A stretch of DNA of 64,000 nucleotides, from assembly GCF_013403565.1 (NCBI RefSeq), contig NZ_CP058627.1:3348001-3412000 (forward strand). Direction: 5' to 3'. Both the position numbers and the translations under genes were made by a program. This DNA comes from Chitinibacter bivalviorum (GTDB taxonomy: Bacteria > Pseudomonadota > Gammaproteobacteria > Burkholderiales > Chitinibacteraceae). This document shows, one piece after another, positions 35,801-44,092 of the stretch (within the stretch, counting starts at the first letter, position 1; every line of letters begins with the position of its first letter). Under the pieces are notes generated by a model. It saw only the letters and a program-made list of their open reading frames with translations. It made no database searches and was not told where the DNA came from.

Positions 35801-35954
35801 GTGACAAAATCTGCTCGCATCGCGAGGACTCCCCTCAAGGAGGGGATGAGAGGGGTGGGAATAAAGCAAAAGGCGGTTGATTGATTGTTTGGTATATTTA
35901 GGATCGGCTTTGCCGATACTTCAAAATGCTGCATCCCACTCAATTTACCGCCGC
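35801..35954. other. 154-bp insert between duplicated terminators
   Basis: No gene. It contains CCCCTC-AAG-GAGGGG (about 35832-35846), a GAGAGGGG run and ATCGGC-TTT-GCCGAT (about 35903-35917), so it is rich in small hairpins. A degenerate 49-bp element (TGGTAT at 35890) may also lie here. Confidence 0.5.
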
Positions 35955-35982
35955 AAAGAGGCCTAGAGCCTCTTTTTTATTG
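35955..35982. terminator. second copy of the eptA hairpin, near the parA-like gene stop
   Basis: AAAGAGGC-CTAGA-GCCTCTTT plus TTTATTG, the same sequence as at 35771 apart from two fewer T. It could serve as the terminator for the parA-like gene on the minus strand as well, since AAAAAGAGG reads as a T-tract there only weakly. Confidence 0.65.
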
Positions 35983-35987
35983 TCGCT

Positions 35988-36617
35988 TCATTGCCGTTTT
36001 AGCGCCCATTCAATGAGAGGTTTCCATTCGTCGCGATCACGCTGAGTTTTACTCTGGGGCAGATCAAACAGCGTCATGCCGCGCTGAATGGTTTGGTTGT
36101 AGAGTTGCGTATCGCGAATGCAAGTAATCAATGGAATATCAAATTTTTTGAGAAATTCAGGCAATTGCTGCGCGGTTTGCGTGCGCGAATTGACCCGCAT
36201 CCCCACTACGCCCACTTGTACTTCTTCGCGGCGAATGGCTTTCATTTCGGCGAGTTCTTCAAAGAAATCGGCGCTGGCCCACAAATCAAACGCTGAAGGC
36301 AAAATCGGCACAATGACGTGATCGACGATTTTCAGTACTTTTTTGAGTTTGCTGCCGCTAAAGCAGGCTGGCGTATCAAGTACGGCGACTTGACATCCTT
36401 TGGGGGGGCGGGCGATTTGGTCATCACCAATGTCCCAGCGGGCAATTTGCGGTAGTTGTTCTGAGCGTAAATTTAGCCAGTGATGACTGGAGTGTTGCTT
36501 GTCCAAATCGCCCAACATCACATTGGCTTCTTGCCACGCAAACCAACTTGCAAGATGAGTTGAGAGGGTGGATTTGCCGCTCCCACCTTTGGGATTGGCG
36601 ATCAGGATCTTTCGCAT
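35988..36617 (-). CDS. ParA-like ATPase (orphan)
   Basis: 209 residues from ATG 36617 (MRKILIANPKGGSGKST); an upstream in-frame start adds 5 residues. It has the deviant Walker A KGGSGKST, a GDLDKQHSS motif A' region and AVLDTPACFSG as Walker B. ParA/MinD-type ATPases form ATP-dependent dimers that position DNA or protein cargo. No parB or centromere-like repeats are nearby, so chromosome partition is unlikely to be its job here; positioning of another complex is possible. It sits between eptA and tal without an evident partner. Confidence 0.82.
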   Translation of the reverse strand: MRKILIANPKGGSGKSTLSTHLASWFAWQEANVMLGDLDKQHSSHHWLNLRSEQLPQIARWDIGDDQIARPPKGCQVAVLDTPACFSGSKLKKVLKIVDHVIVPILPSAFDLWASADFFEELAEMKAIRREEVQVGVVGMRVNSRTQTAQQLPEFLKKFDIPLITCIRDTQLYNQTIQRGMTLFDLPQSKTQRDRDEWKPLIEWALKRQ

Positions 36618-36762
36618 AGCATGTACAACCAAAACAAAAAGCGAGACTGATTATGGCAGAGTTTGTCAGGCTGTTTGTGACAATTTGGTTAAATTATTAC
36701 TATTTAGTGAAAGAATTGTGACGGCAGCTGGTTTGTTGCATGAATGCAAAAATGCTTACGAT

Positions 36763-36811
36763 GGGTATATTTCTGTATTTATTAATCTAAATGGTTTCTG
36801 CCTTTATACCT
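36763..36811. repeat. 49-bp element, copy 5
   Basis: GGGTAT at 36763 and ATACCT (one mismatch) ending at 36811, exactly 49 bp. It lies in the interval between parA-like (start) and tal (stop), just beyond the tal terminator. Confidence 0.65.
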
Positions 36812-36823
36812 GGTGTAGGTATA

Positions 36824-36852
36824 AAAAGCCCCGCTGCAAGAGCGGGGCTTTT
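36824..36852 (-). terminator. intrinsic terminator of tal
   Basis: AAAAGCCCCGCT / AGCGGGGCTTTT stem with 5-nt loop. On the minus strand it ends in a T-tract; it starts 16 bp after the tal stop. Confidence 0.9.
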
Positions 36853-36867
36853 CTGGGGGGGGACTAA

Positions 36868-37947
36868 TTATTTAGTCAGGTCCAGCAATTTAGCAAAAGC
36901 TTCATCGAATTGTTTCAGGCCGTCTTCTTGCAACTGCTCGCCAGCGAGGTTGTAGTTGATGCCCAAGTTGCGCACGGCAACCAGAGTAGCAACAGCAGCG
37001 TCGATATTGGTGTCGAGCGTGTTAGCCGCGTTGCCGTGGTCACGGAACAGCGCCAGTGTTGCATCAGGTACGGTGTTTACAGTTTCTGGTCCGATCAAGT
37101 CTTCAACGTACATCACGTCGTTGTAGGCTTTGTTTTTCGTACCGGTAGATGCCCACAGCAGACGTTGTGGATTTGCATCTTTGGCTTTCAATGCCGCAAA
37201 ACGGCTGCCTTGGAACAGGCCTTTGTAGTGTTGGTAAGCCACTTTAACGAATGACTTAGCCACAGTGCCACGCAATGCCAGCGCTTCAGGTGTGCCAATG
37301 GCATCGAGTTGTGGGTCGATCAGGCTGTCAACGCGAGACAAGAATACTGATGCGACAGCTTGTACTTTATCAACTGGCAGACCGGCTGCTGCGCGCGCTT
37401 CCAGACCACGGATGTAAGCCGTCAATACGTTATCAACGTGTTTCAGGTTGAACATCAAAGTGATGTTCACATTGATACCTGAAGTGATCAATTCTTCAAA
37501 AGCCACTACGCCAGCGTCAGTTGCTGGTACTTTGATCATCGCATTCGGGCGATCAATCGCTGCCCACAGACGTTTTGCATTGTCGATGGTGCCTTGCGCG
37601 TCGTTCGCCAAAGTAGGAGACACTTCCAAGCTTACGTAGCCATCCAAGCCATTGGTCGCGTCGTACATGGCACGCGTCAAATCGCAAGTGGCTTGGATAT
37701 CTGGCACGACCAAAGCTTCGTAGCGTTGTTCAGCAGTCAGATCTTGTTTTTTCAATTCAGCCAAATCGCCAGTGTAGAGCGGGTCAGAAGAAATTGATTT
37801 GTAGAAAATCGCTGGGTTCGACGTAACACCGGCGATGTCGTCTTCAGAGATCAGGCGAGCCAATTCGCCAGACTCCAACAGACCACGGGAAAGATTGTCC
37901 AACCAAATACGTTGACCGAAAGGTTTAATTGCGGCGATTCTGCTCAT
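36868..37947 (-). CDS. tal: transaldolase
   Basis: 359 residues, the size of the transaldolase subfamily found in many betaproteobacteria and actinobacteria. The N-terminus has IWLDNLSRGLLESGELARL and GVTSNPAIF, the family signature. AMIKVPATDAG supplies the Schiff-base lysine (about residue 139), and LLWASTGTKNKAY is the third conserved block. It transfers dihydroxyacetone units between sugar phosphates in the pentose phosphate pathway. GAGG lies before the ATG. Confidence 0.95.
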   Translation of the reverse strand: MSRIAAIKPFGQRIWLDNLSRGLLESGELARLISEDDIAGVTSNPAIFYKSISSDPLYTGDLAELKKQDLTAEQRYEALVVPDIQATCDLTRAMYDATNGLDGYVSLEVSPTLANDAQGTIDNAKRLWAAIDRPNAMIKVPATDAGVVAFEELITSGINVNITLMFNLKHVDNVLTAYIRGLEARAAAGLPVDKVQAVASVFLSRVDSLIDPQLDAIGTPEALALRGTVAKSFVKVAYQHYKGLFQGSRFAALKAKDANPQRLLWASTGTKNKAYNDVMYVEDLIGPETVNTVPDATLALFRDHGNAANTLDTNIDAAVATLVAVRNLGINYNLAGEQLQEDGLKQFDEAFAKLLDLTK

Positions 37948-38064
37948 GGTGATGACCTCGTTGGAATTGAAGTAAGCGATTCATTTCTGCATTGGCAGTG
38001 CAAAGCATTTAAATGACATGGGGCATTATCAACGAAAGCCAAGCCCTTTGCCTTTGCGCAGAAG

Positions 38065-38090
38065 CAAAAAAATTGCGATTGCTGCAATTT
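38065..38090 (-). terminator. intrinsic terminator of phoR (minus strand)
   Basis: AAATTGC / GCAATTT stem with a 7-nt loop, followed on the minus strand by a T-tract (A-run 38065-38070). It lies 50 bp after the phoR stop. Confidence 0.65.
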
Positions 38091-38139
38091 ACGTTGAGTT
38101 GATATTGCTCGCAAGAGGGATTACTTACCCTCTAGCCGC

Positions 38140-39426
38140 TTATTCGATCATCCGCGCGTTCGGAAATTTCACCGCAAATTCGCTGCCTTTACCCAGCTCA
38201 GACGTAATGCACATTTGCGCCTGATGGCGATGCAGAATGTGTTTAACAATGGCCAAGCCTAAACCAGTACCGCCCGTATTGCGGGAGCGACCACGATCGA
38301 CGCGATAGAAGCGTTCGGTCAGGCGTGGAATATGCTCAGGCGCAATGCCGATGCCGGTATCGCGGCAAGTAAAGCACACGGTGTCATCACGTTTTTCCCA
38401 GCCCAAGGTCACGGTGCCGCCCGGTGGCGTGTAGCGAATCGCATTAGAGACCAGATTACCCAGCGCAGAATGCAATTCATCATGATTACCAATCAGACGC
38501 GGGCGATCAAGGCGGCCAATTTCAATCGTGTGGCGCCCTTGTGATAAGCCATTGGCTTCGGTGCGCAGCAATTGCAGCAGTTGTGGAATGTCGACTTCTT
38601 CCTCACGCACCTGCACGCCACTTTCCAGCTTGGACAGCGTCAATAGATCTTCAACCAAACGCTGCATACGCTGGGTTTGGTCGTACATCAGCTGCAAATG
38701 CGTCTCGCGTGTTTTCGCATCCGAGGTTGGCATGTCGATCATGGTTTCGATGAAACCACCCACAACAGTCAACGGGGTACGTAATTCGTGCGAGACATTG
38801 GCGACAAAATCGCGGTGAACTGTCTGCACGCGCTCCAGCTGGGTAATGTCGCGGCTTAGCAATAATTTGCGCGTTGAATCAAATGGCACCATCTGTGCCG
38901 ACAGCGTTTGCTCGGCCGGACGGGTGGTGCGAATGATGACGGGGTGGCTGTAATCTTGCTGCTTGAGATATTCGCGCAGGCTGGGGTGACGCAGTAAATG
39001 GGTAATTGGCTGGCCCATATCGAGCTTACGATTAAGCCCCAAGTGCTCGCACGAAGCAGGGTTGCACCATTCGATGCGATCGTAATCATCCAAAATGACC
39101 ACGCCATCGGGTAGCGCTTCGGCGGCAGATAAAAAGCGATCGAGCGTGCTGGCGAGGCGCTCTTTCGATTTCTTCTGTTTACGCATTTCGTCGTAAATCT
39201 GATCAAACACTTCCTGCCACAGCATCAGGCTGCCAGGTACATTGTCGACTTGCGGGTGTTTGAGCCAGTAATGCAGACGATTTAAATTGACGAGATGAAA
39301 TAGGCAGGCGACTGAAATGACGACGAGTGCAAAAGTTAATCCCCATTCTTTACCCGCAATGGCGCCGATAAACATCGCGATCAGTGCGGTAAAAATATAG
39401 TAAATGAGGGAGCGTAGCCAAAGCAT
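38140..39426 (-). CDS. phoR: phosphate regulon sensor histidine kinase
   Basis: 428 residues. Two adjacent hydrophobic segments at the N-terminus (about 5-52) without a large periplasmic domain, a PAS domain (about 95-200, ILDDYDRIEWCNPASCEHLG), the H-box FVANVSHELRTPLTVVGGFIE and an ATPase domain with NLVSNAIRYTPPGGTV, DTGIGIAPEHIPRL and GTGLGLAIVKHILHRH. This layout is that of PhoR, which senses phosphate through the Pst transporter and PhoU. It follows phoB by 70 bp on the minus strand. Confidence 0.94.
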   Translation of the reverse strand: MLWLRSLIYYIFTALIAMFIGAIAGKEWGLTFALVVISVACLFHLVNLNRLHYWLKHPQVDNVPGSLMLWQEVFDQIYDEMRKQKKSKERLASTLDRFLSAAEALPDGVVILDDYDRIEWCNPASCEHLGLNRKLDMGQPITHLLRHPSLREYLKQQDYSHPVIIRTTRPAEQTLSAQMVPFDSTRKLLLSRDITQLERVQTVHRDFVANVSHELRTPLTVVGGFIETMIDMPTSDAKTRETHLQLMYDQTQRMQRLVEDLLTLSKLESGVQVREEEVDIPQLLQLLRTEANGLSQGRHTIEIGRLDRPRLIGNHDELHSALGNLVSNAIRYTPPGGTVTLGWEKRDDTVCFTCRDTGIGIAPEHIPRLTERFYRVDRGRSRNTGGTGLGLAIVKHILHRHQAQMCITSELGKGSEFAVKFPNARMIE

Positions 39427-39496
39427 GGGCGGCCTTTAGGAGTAAAGCAGAAGCTGGGCCACGCGGAGCAGCGTGACCCTTACAAAATAACACAGA

Positions 39497-40183
39497 TTAG
39501 TTAACTGACAAACGGTAGCCAGAGCCACGCACGGTTTGAATCAAATTATCATGGCCGGTTCCCTCAAGTGATGAACGCAGGCGACGAATGTGCACATCGA
39601 CCGTGCGTTCTTCAACGAACACATGATCGCCCCAGACTTGGTCGAGCAGGTGAGCGCGAGTGTGAACACGTTCGGTGTGCGTCATAAAGAAGTGCAGCAA
39701 GCGAAATTCAGTCGGGCCCAATTCTAACGGTGTGCCGTTGCCCGACACACGGTGCGTGACGGGGTCGAGGCGCAGACCGTGGATTTCAACCGGATCATCG
39801 GTCGCTTGTGGGGCGCGGCGGCGCAATACGGCTTTGATGCGCGCTTGCAATTCGCGTGGGCTGAATGGCTTGGTGATGTAATCGTCGGCACCAGTTTCCA
39901 AGCCGGAAATTTTATCTTGTTCATCTGAGCGCGCGGTCAGCATGATCAGTGGAATCGCGCGGGTGCGCTCGTCGCCGCGCAATTTGCGGGCAAAATCAAT
40001 ACCCGACATACCGGGCAGCATCCAGTCGAGCAAAATCAGATCGGGCAGGGCGTTGCGGACAATTCCTTGAGCGCTCTCAACTGAATCAGCACGCATTACA
40101 TGATGACCTGCTTGTGACAGGTTAAAGGCAATTAATTCTTGAATTGCCGGTTCATCTTCAACCAATAGGATATTGGCGGCCAT
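39497..40183 (-). CDS. phoB: phosphate regulon response regulator
   Basis: 228 residues from ATG 40183 (MAANILLVEDEPAIQEL), preceded by GAGGAG; the frame extends 9 codons upstream. Receiver domain: EDE pair, LILLDWMLPGMSG (phosphoacceptor Asp), MLTARSDE and ITKPFSPRE. DNA-binding winged helix: LGPTEFRLLHFFMTHTERV, VDVHIRRLRSSLE and TVRGSGYRL. It activates phosphate-starvation genes with PhoR. No clear Pho box was found upstream by eye. Confidence 0.95.
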   Translation of the reverse strand: MAANILLVEDEPAIQELIAFNLSQAGHHVMRADSVESAQGIVRNALPDLILLDWMLPGMSGIDFARKLRGDERTRAIPLIMLTARSDEQDKISGLETGADDYITKPFSPRELQARIKAVLRRRAPQATDDPVEIHGLRLDPVTHRVSGNGTPLELGPTEFRLLHFFMTHTERVHTRAHLLDQVWGDHVFVEERTVDVHIRRLRSSLEGTGHDNLIQTVRGSGYRLSVN

Positions 40184-40442
40184 AGAGTGCTCCTCGCGGA
40201 AATAGTTCAATTATGTTGATTGCGAGAATAAGGCTTTAGTGTGAACTTAATATTACAAGTCTGCAAATGCGATGCTTATTTTTCAAGGATTGAAAGTATT
40301 TTGTCGGTTTTGGCGTATTTTTGTGAGTATTTTCACATTTGTTCAGCATTGCTCCCCGCTTGGCTGGGCAAAGTTTCCGCTCGAGCTTAGGTGGTGAGCA
40401 GCCGCCAAGCGCGGTATCATTGCGCTATTCGATCTCTGGGCG

Positions 40443-40832
40443 ATGAAACCTCTTATGGCTGGCCTGAATGCGGATACGCCGCAACCTACTGAATTGACCT
40501 TGCATCAAGCTTCTCGCGTGCTGGAAATCGCTTTTTCCGATGACGCGCGATTCCAATTGCCTTGCGAATACCTCCGCGTTTCCAGCCCGTCGGCCGAAGT
40601 GCGCGGCCACGGTGTGGGCAATGAAGTGCTGCAAGTGGGCAAAATCAACGTCAATATTAAAGACATAGAGCCGGTCGGCCACTATGCCGTCAAGCTGGTA
40701 TTTGACGACGGCCATGATTCTGGCTTGTTTTCATGGCAATACCTCTACGAATTGGGCGCGAATTATGACGCCAATTGGCAGAAATATCTTAATGAATTAG
40801 CTGCGGCGGGTGCGTCGCGTGAACCACTGTAA
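40443..40832 (+). CDS. DUF971 family protein
   Basis: 129 residues. Conserved pattern of the DUF971/gamma-butyrobetaine hydroxylase-like N-terminal domain: LEIAFSDDARFQLPCEYLRV and then VKLVFDDGHDSGLFSWQYLYELG near residue 80-105. The family is linked to iron-sulfur or ubiquinone genes by neighbourhood in betaproteobacteria, and here it stands directly before ubiE. No biochemical function is established. Start is ATG 40443 or ATG 40455. A 121-bp near-palindromic stretch follows its stop. Confidence 0.85.
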   Translation: MKPLMAGLNADTPQPTELTLHQASRVLEIAFSDDARFQLPCEYLRVSSPSAEVRGHGVGNEVLQVGKINVNIKDIEPVGHYAVKLVFDDGHDSGLFSWQYLYELGANYDANWQKYLNELAAAGASREPL

Positions 40833-40951
40833 AAAGTGCTGCGCCCGCTGTGATAGCGGGTCGGGCTGTGCTCGGAATCCTCATGTACTGTATGTACACT
40901 TCGGTTCCTGTGCTCCGGCCTCCCCGCTCTGACGGGGGCTCGCTACTTTTT
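40831..40951. repeat. 121-bp composite inverted repeat between the DUF971 gene and ubiE
   Basis: Outer arms AAAAAGT / ACTTTTT. Inside them are CCCGCT-GTGAT-AGCGGG on the left, CCCCGCTCTGACGGGG on the right and a central GTGCTCGGAATCC / GGTTCC-TGTGCTC-like pair around TGTACTGTATGTACA. The segment fills nearly the whole gap and could fold into one long branched hairpin. Seen directly; function unknown. Confidence 0.6.
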
Positions 40952-40979
40952 GAGATGTGATTGATAAAAAGGCAAAACA

Positions 40980-41717
40980 ATGAGCGATTCAAAAACCCAT
41001 TTTGGTTTCAGCACGGTCAACGAATCTGAAAAAGCGCAAAAAGTCGCCGAAGTGTTTCACTCGGTCGCGCAAAAATACGATGTGATGAATGATCTGATGT
41101 CGGCTGGCCTACACCGCGCATGGAAGTTTTTCACGATCGAAACCAGTGGCGCGAAAACGGGCGACAAAATTCTCGATATCGCCGGCGGTACGGGCGATTT
41201 ATCCAAAGCATTTAGCAAGAAGGTCGGTAAAACCGGCCAAGTCTGGCTGACTGATATTAATAGCTCAATGCTCGGCGTGGGTCGTGATCGTTTGCTCGAT
41301 GCTGGATACCCCCTACCAGTAGCGCAATGTGATGCAGAGAAGCTGCCCTTTCCAGACGGATACTTCGATATTGTTTCGGTGGCTTTTGGCCTGCGCAATA
41401 TGACGCACAAAGACGCAGCGCTCAAAGAAATGCACCGCGTCCTCAAACCAGGTGGCCGTTTGCTGGTGCTGGAATTTTCTAAAGTCTGGGCGCCGCTCAA
41501 GCCCGCCTACGATATTTATTCGTTCAAATTACTGCCGTTTATGGGCAAGCTCGTGGCCAATGATGCCGATTCTTACCAATATCTGGCCGAATCAATTCGC
41601 ATGCATCCTGATCAGGAAACGCTGAAACAAATGATGCTCGATGCGGGCTTTGGCCGCGCCGATTTTCACAATATGACCGGTGGCGTGGTTGCGCTGCATA
41701 AAGGGACGAAATTCTAA
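40980..41717 (+). CDS. ubiE: ubiquinone/menaquinone C-methyltransferase
   Basis: 245 residues. SAM-binding motif I is [14 protein letters not shown] near residue 67. The UbiE signatures [17 protein letters not shown] and [16 protein letters not shown] are present, as is [16 protein letters not shown] near the C-terminus. It methylates the benzoquinol ring at C2 in ubiquinone synthesis. Its stop overlaps the ubiJ start (TAATG). Confidence 0.96.
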   Translation: MSDSKTHFGFSTVNESEKAQKVAEVFHSVAQKYDVMNDLMSAGLHRAWKFFTIETSGAKTGDKILDIAGGTGDLSKAFSKKVGKTGQVWLTDINSSMLGVGRDRLLDAGYPLPVAQCDAEKLPFPDGYFDIVSVAFGLRNMTHKDAALKEMHRVLKPGGRLLVLEFSKVWAPLKPAYDIYSFKLLPFMGKLVANDADSYQYLAESIRMHPDQETLKQMMLDAGFGRADFHNMTGGVVALHKGTKF

Positions 41718-42295
41718 TGTTGCTTGCCGGGGTACTGAATCATTTACTGGGGCAGGCTCCTGCGGCGCAGGCGGAATTAACTCGCTTGGCGGGTCGCACT
41801 TTTGCGGTGAAATTGCCGCTGTTCGCTGCCAATGTCGTCGTGATGCCCGACGGTTTGCTGGCGCATTCGGAAGCGGAGCCCGAAGCAACGCTGACTTTGC
41901 CGCTGCAATTTTTCACCTTGCGCCTGACCGATCCGCAAGCGGCTTCGCGCCAAGTGGTGTTGGCGGGCGATCCTGAGCTGGCGAGCAAAGCCGGCGCAGC
42001 GCTGGGCGCTTTATCGTGGGATGCGGCGGAAGATCTGTCGCGTCTAGTAGGCGATATTGCTGCACACCGAATAGTCACGAGTGGCCAGAGTCTGGCCAAA
42101 GTGCCGCTGGCGCTGGGGCAACGTTTTACAGAAACGATGGTTGAGTATTTGCGCGATGAAGATCGACTATTGCCGCGCAAAGAAGCGGTCACTGCGTTTT
42201 GCGATGACGTGGATACGCTGCGCAATGATTTGGCGCGACTAGAAAAACGTCTGGCACGACTTGAGGCCGACTTTGGCGCAGCCCATATTGAATAA
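41717..42295 (+). CDS. ubiJ: ubiquinone biosynthesis accessory factor, SCP2 domain
   Basis: 192 residues. An SCP2-like lipid-binding fold fits residues about 15-110 ([25 protein letters not shown]), and the C-terminal part ([23 protein letters not shown]) is a likely coiled coil. UbiJ binds hydrophobic ubiquinone intermediates and assembles the soluble Ubi complex with UbiK. Assignment rests on the SCP2 pattern and on its exact place between ubiE and ubiB, with 1-bp overlap and 8-bp gap. Confidence 0.88.
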   Translation: MLLAGVLNHLLGQAPAAQAELTRLAGRTFAVKLPLFAANVVVMPDGLLAHSEAEPEATLTLPLQFFTLRLTDPQAASRQVVLAGDPELASKAGAALGALSWDAAEDLSRLVGDIAAHRIVTSGQSLAKVPLALGQRFTETMVEYLRDEDRLLPRKEAVTAFCDDVDTLRNDLARLEKRLARLEADFGAAHIE

Positions 42296-42303
42296 AGGCG
42301 AAC

Positions 42304-43815
42304 ATGTTCCGTTTTTTTAAAATCGCCTATGTGGTGGTGCATTTCGGTTTAGACGAGTTTTTACTCGGCCACGAGCGCGTTCATGGCTTGCGTAAACTGA
42401 TCTCTGCGCTGTTTTTCTGGCGCAAACTCGATCAGCCACGCGCAGTACGTTTGCGTTTGGCGCTCGAATCTCTTGGCCCCGTGTTTGTAAAATTCGGTCA
42501 GGTGTTGTCAACGCGCCGCGATTTGATGCCGCCCGATATCGCCAATGAGTTGGCGCAATTGCAAGACAATGTGCCGCCATTTGATTCGCAAGTGGCCATC
42601 AATCAAATCGAAAAAAGCCTTGGCAAATCAATCGCCGAGTTGTTTGCCGAGTTTGATCCGCAGCCCGTGGCGTCGGCCTCGGTGGCGCAAGTGCATCGTG
42701 CCAAACTTCACGATGGCCAAGCCGTCGCGGTGAAAGTGCTCCGCCCCGGTATTTTACCGGTGATCGAGAGCGATCTGGCGCTGATGCGGGTGTTGGCGGT
42801 CTGTGTTGAGAAGCTGTTTGCCGATGGCCCGCGCCTCAAGCCGCGTGAAGTGGTTGCCGAGTTTGACCGCCATTTGCACGATGAGCTCGATTTGATGCAT
42901 GAAGCGGCGAATGCCAGCCAGTTGCGGCGTAATTTTAAAGATTCAGATCAGTTGATTGTGCCCGAGGTGTACTACGATTTTTGCGCGCGCGAAGTGCTGG
43001 TGCTCGAATGGATGGACGGTATTCCGATTGGCAAAATCGATGAGCTCAAAGCCGCAGGGATGGATTTGAAAAAGCTCAGCCGTTTTGGCGTTGAGATTTT
43101 CTTTAGCCAAGTATTCCGGCACGGTTTTTTCCATGCCGATATGCATCCAGGTAATATCTTTGTAGCGCCAGACAATAGGTATATCGCGCTAGACTTTGGT
43201 ATTGTTGGCACGCTGAGTGATACCGATAAGCAGTATCTGGCGATTAACTTTTTAGCTTTTTTCAACCGCGATTATCATCGAGTGGCGACGGCACACATTG
43301 AATGTGGCTGGGTGCCGAAAGACACGCGCGTTGAAGAGCTGGAAGCGGCGGTGCGCACCGTCTGCGAGCCGTTCTTTAATAAGCCGCTCAGTCAGATTTC
43401 TTTTGGTTTTGTGCTGCTGCGGCTGTTTGAAACCTCGCGCCGCTTTAATGTCGAAATCCAGCCACAACTGGTGCTGCTGCAAAAAACGCTGCTCAATATC
43501 GAAGGCCTTGGTCGCCAGCTCGACCCTGATCTCGATCTATGGCAAACCGCCAAGCCATTTCTTGAGCGCTGGATGAATGAGCAAATCGGCTGGCGTGGGC
43601 TAATCGCCACGCTGAAACACGAAGCGCCGCAGTGGGCGACTTTGCTGCCAACCTTGCCACGTAAACTCAATGAAGTGCTCAATCAAAATCACACCGAGCT
43701 GCTGCTGGCTGGCTATAAAGGCCTCATGTGGGAACAGAAAAAACGCAATTATTTGCTGGGAGTGATCGCGGCGCTGTTGGCAGGCTGTTTGGCCACCTTG
43801 TGGTTGCACTATTAA
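42304..43815 (+). CDS. ubiB: ubiquinone biosynthesis protein, atypical kinase/ATPase
   Basis: 503 residues. The ABC1/UbiB family marks are [21 protein letters not shown] (KxGQ motif), [15 protein letters not shown] (the Ala-rich nucleotide loop), VAVKVLRPG (Lys), [11 protein letters not shown] and LDFGIVGTL (DFG-like). Two hydrophobic helices sit at the C-terminus ([19 protein letters not shown]). UbiB is an ATPase that is thought to extract ubiquinone precursors from the membrane. Last gene of the ubi operon. Confidence 0.96.
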   Translation: MFRFFKIAYVVVHFGLDEFLLGHERVHGLRKLISALFFWRKLDQPRAVRLRLALESLGPVFVKFGQVLSTRRDLMPPDIANELAQLQDNVPPFDSQVAINQIEKSLGKSIAELFAEFDPQPVASASVAQVHRAKLHDGQAVAVKVLRPGILPVIESDLALMRVLAVCVEKLFADGPRLKPREVVAEFDRHLHDELDLMHEAANASQLRRNFKDSDQLIVPEVYYDFCAREVLVLEWMDGIPIGKIDELKAAGMDLKKLSRFGVEIFFSQVFRHGFFHADMHPGNIFVAPDNRYIALDFGIVGTLSDTDKQYLAINFLAFFNRDYHRVATAHIECGWVPKDTRVEELEAAVRTVCEPFFNKPLSQISFGFVLLRLFETSRRFNVEIQPQLVLLQKTLLNIEGLGRQLDPDLDLWQTAKPFLERWMNEQIGWRGLIATLKHEAPQWATLLPTLPRKLNEVLNQNHTELLLAGYKGLMWEQKKRNYLLGVIAALLAGCLATLWLHY

Positions 43816-43840
43816 ATAATCGATTTAATTAGATAAAGCA

Positions 43841-43876
43841 AAGCGCCAGAGCGAATCAGCTTGGCGTTTTTTTTTT
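43841..43876 (+). terminator. intrinsic terminator of the ubi operon
   Basis: AAGCGCCA / TGGCGTTT stem with an inner AGC / GCT pair, followed by about ten T. Confidence 0.88.
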
Positions 43877-43972
43877 GACGACCAAATAATAGCTTGATTA
43901 GCAGGTGCTAATTAAGTTGATAACCCATGTAAGACTTTATATGGCCAATGCGCCCGTTAGTCTGTTTTTCCC

Positions 43973-44001
43973 TTGCTAAAAGATCGGCCATAGGCTGTAT
44001 T
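43973..44001 (+). promoter_or_regulatory. possible promoter of lapE
   Basis: TTGCTA, 17-bp spacer, TGTATT, about 90 bp before the lapE start codon. Within it, GGCCATA pairs with an upstream TATGGCC at 43940, which might be an operator. Weak prediction. Confidence 0.3.
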
Positions 44002-44092
44002 AAGCAGTACAAGCCTAAAAAATTAGTGCATTTCAGCACATGGTATGGGCTCTCTCAATAGGGAAGAAATCTGTATTAACAGGAGCTATCTC

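Noticed and set aside
35890..35938. Eighth 49-bp element (TGGTAT to ATCCCA)
   Set aside because: Only 9 of 12 terminal positions match and it lies in a hairpin-rich segment; too weak to count.
36680..36740. Pho box upstream of the parA-like gene
   Set aside because: TGTGACAATTTG and TTGTGACGG resemble half boxes, but spacing and sequence do not fit two 11-bp Pho repeats.
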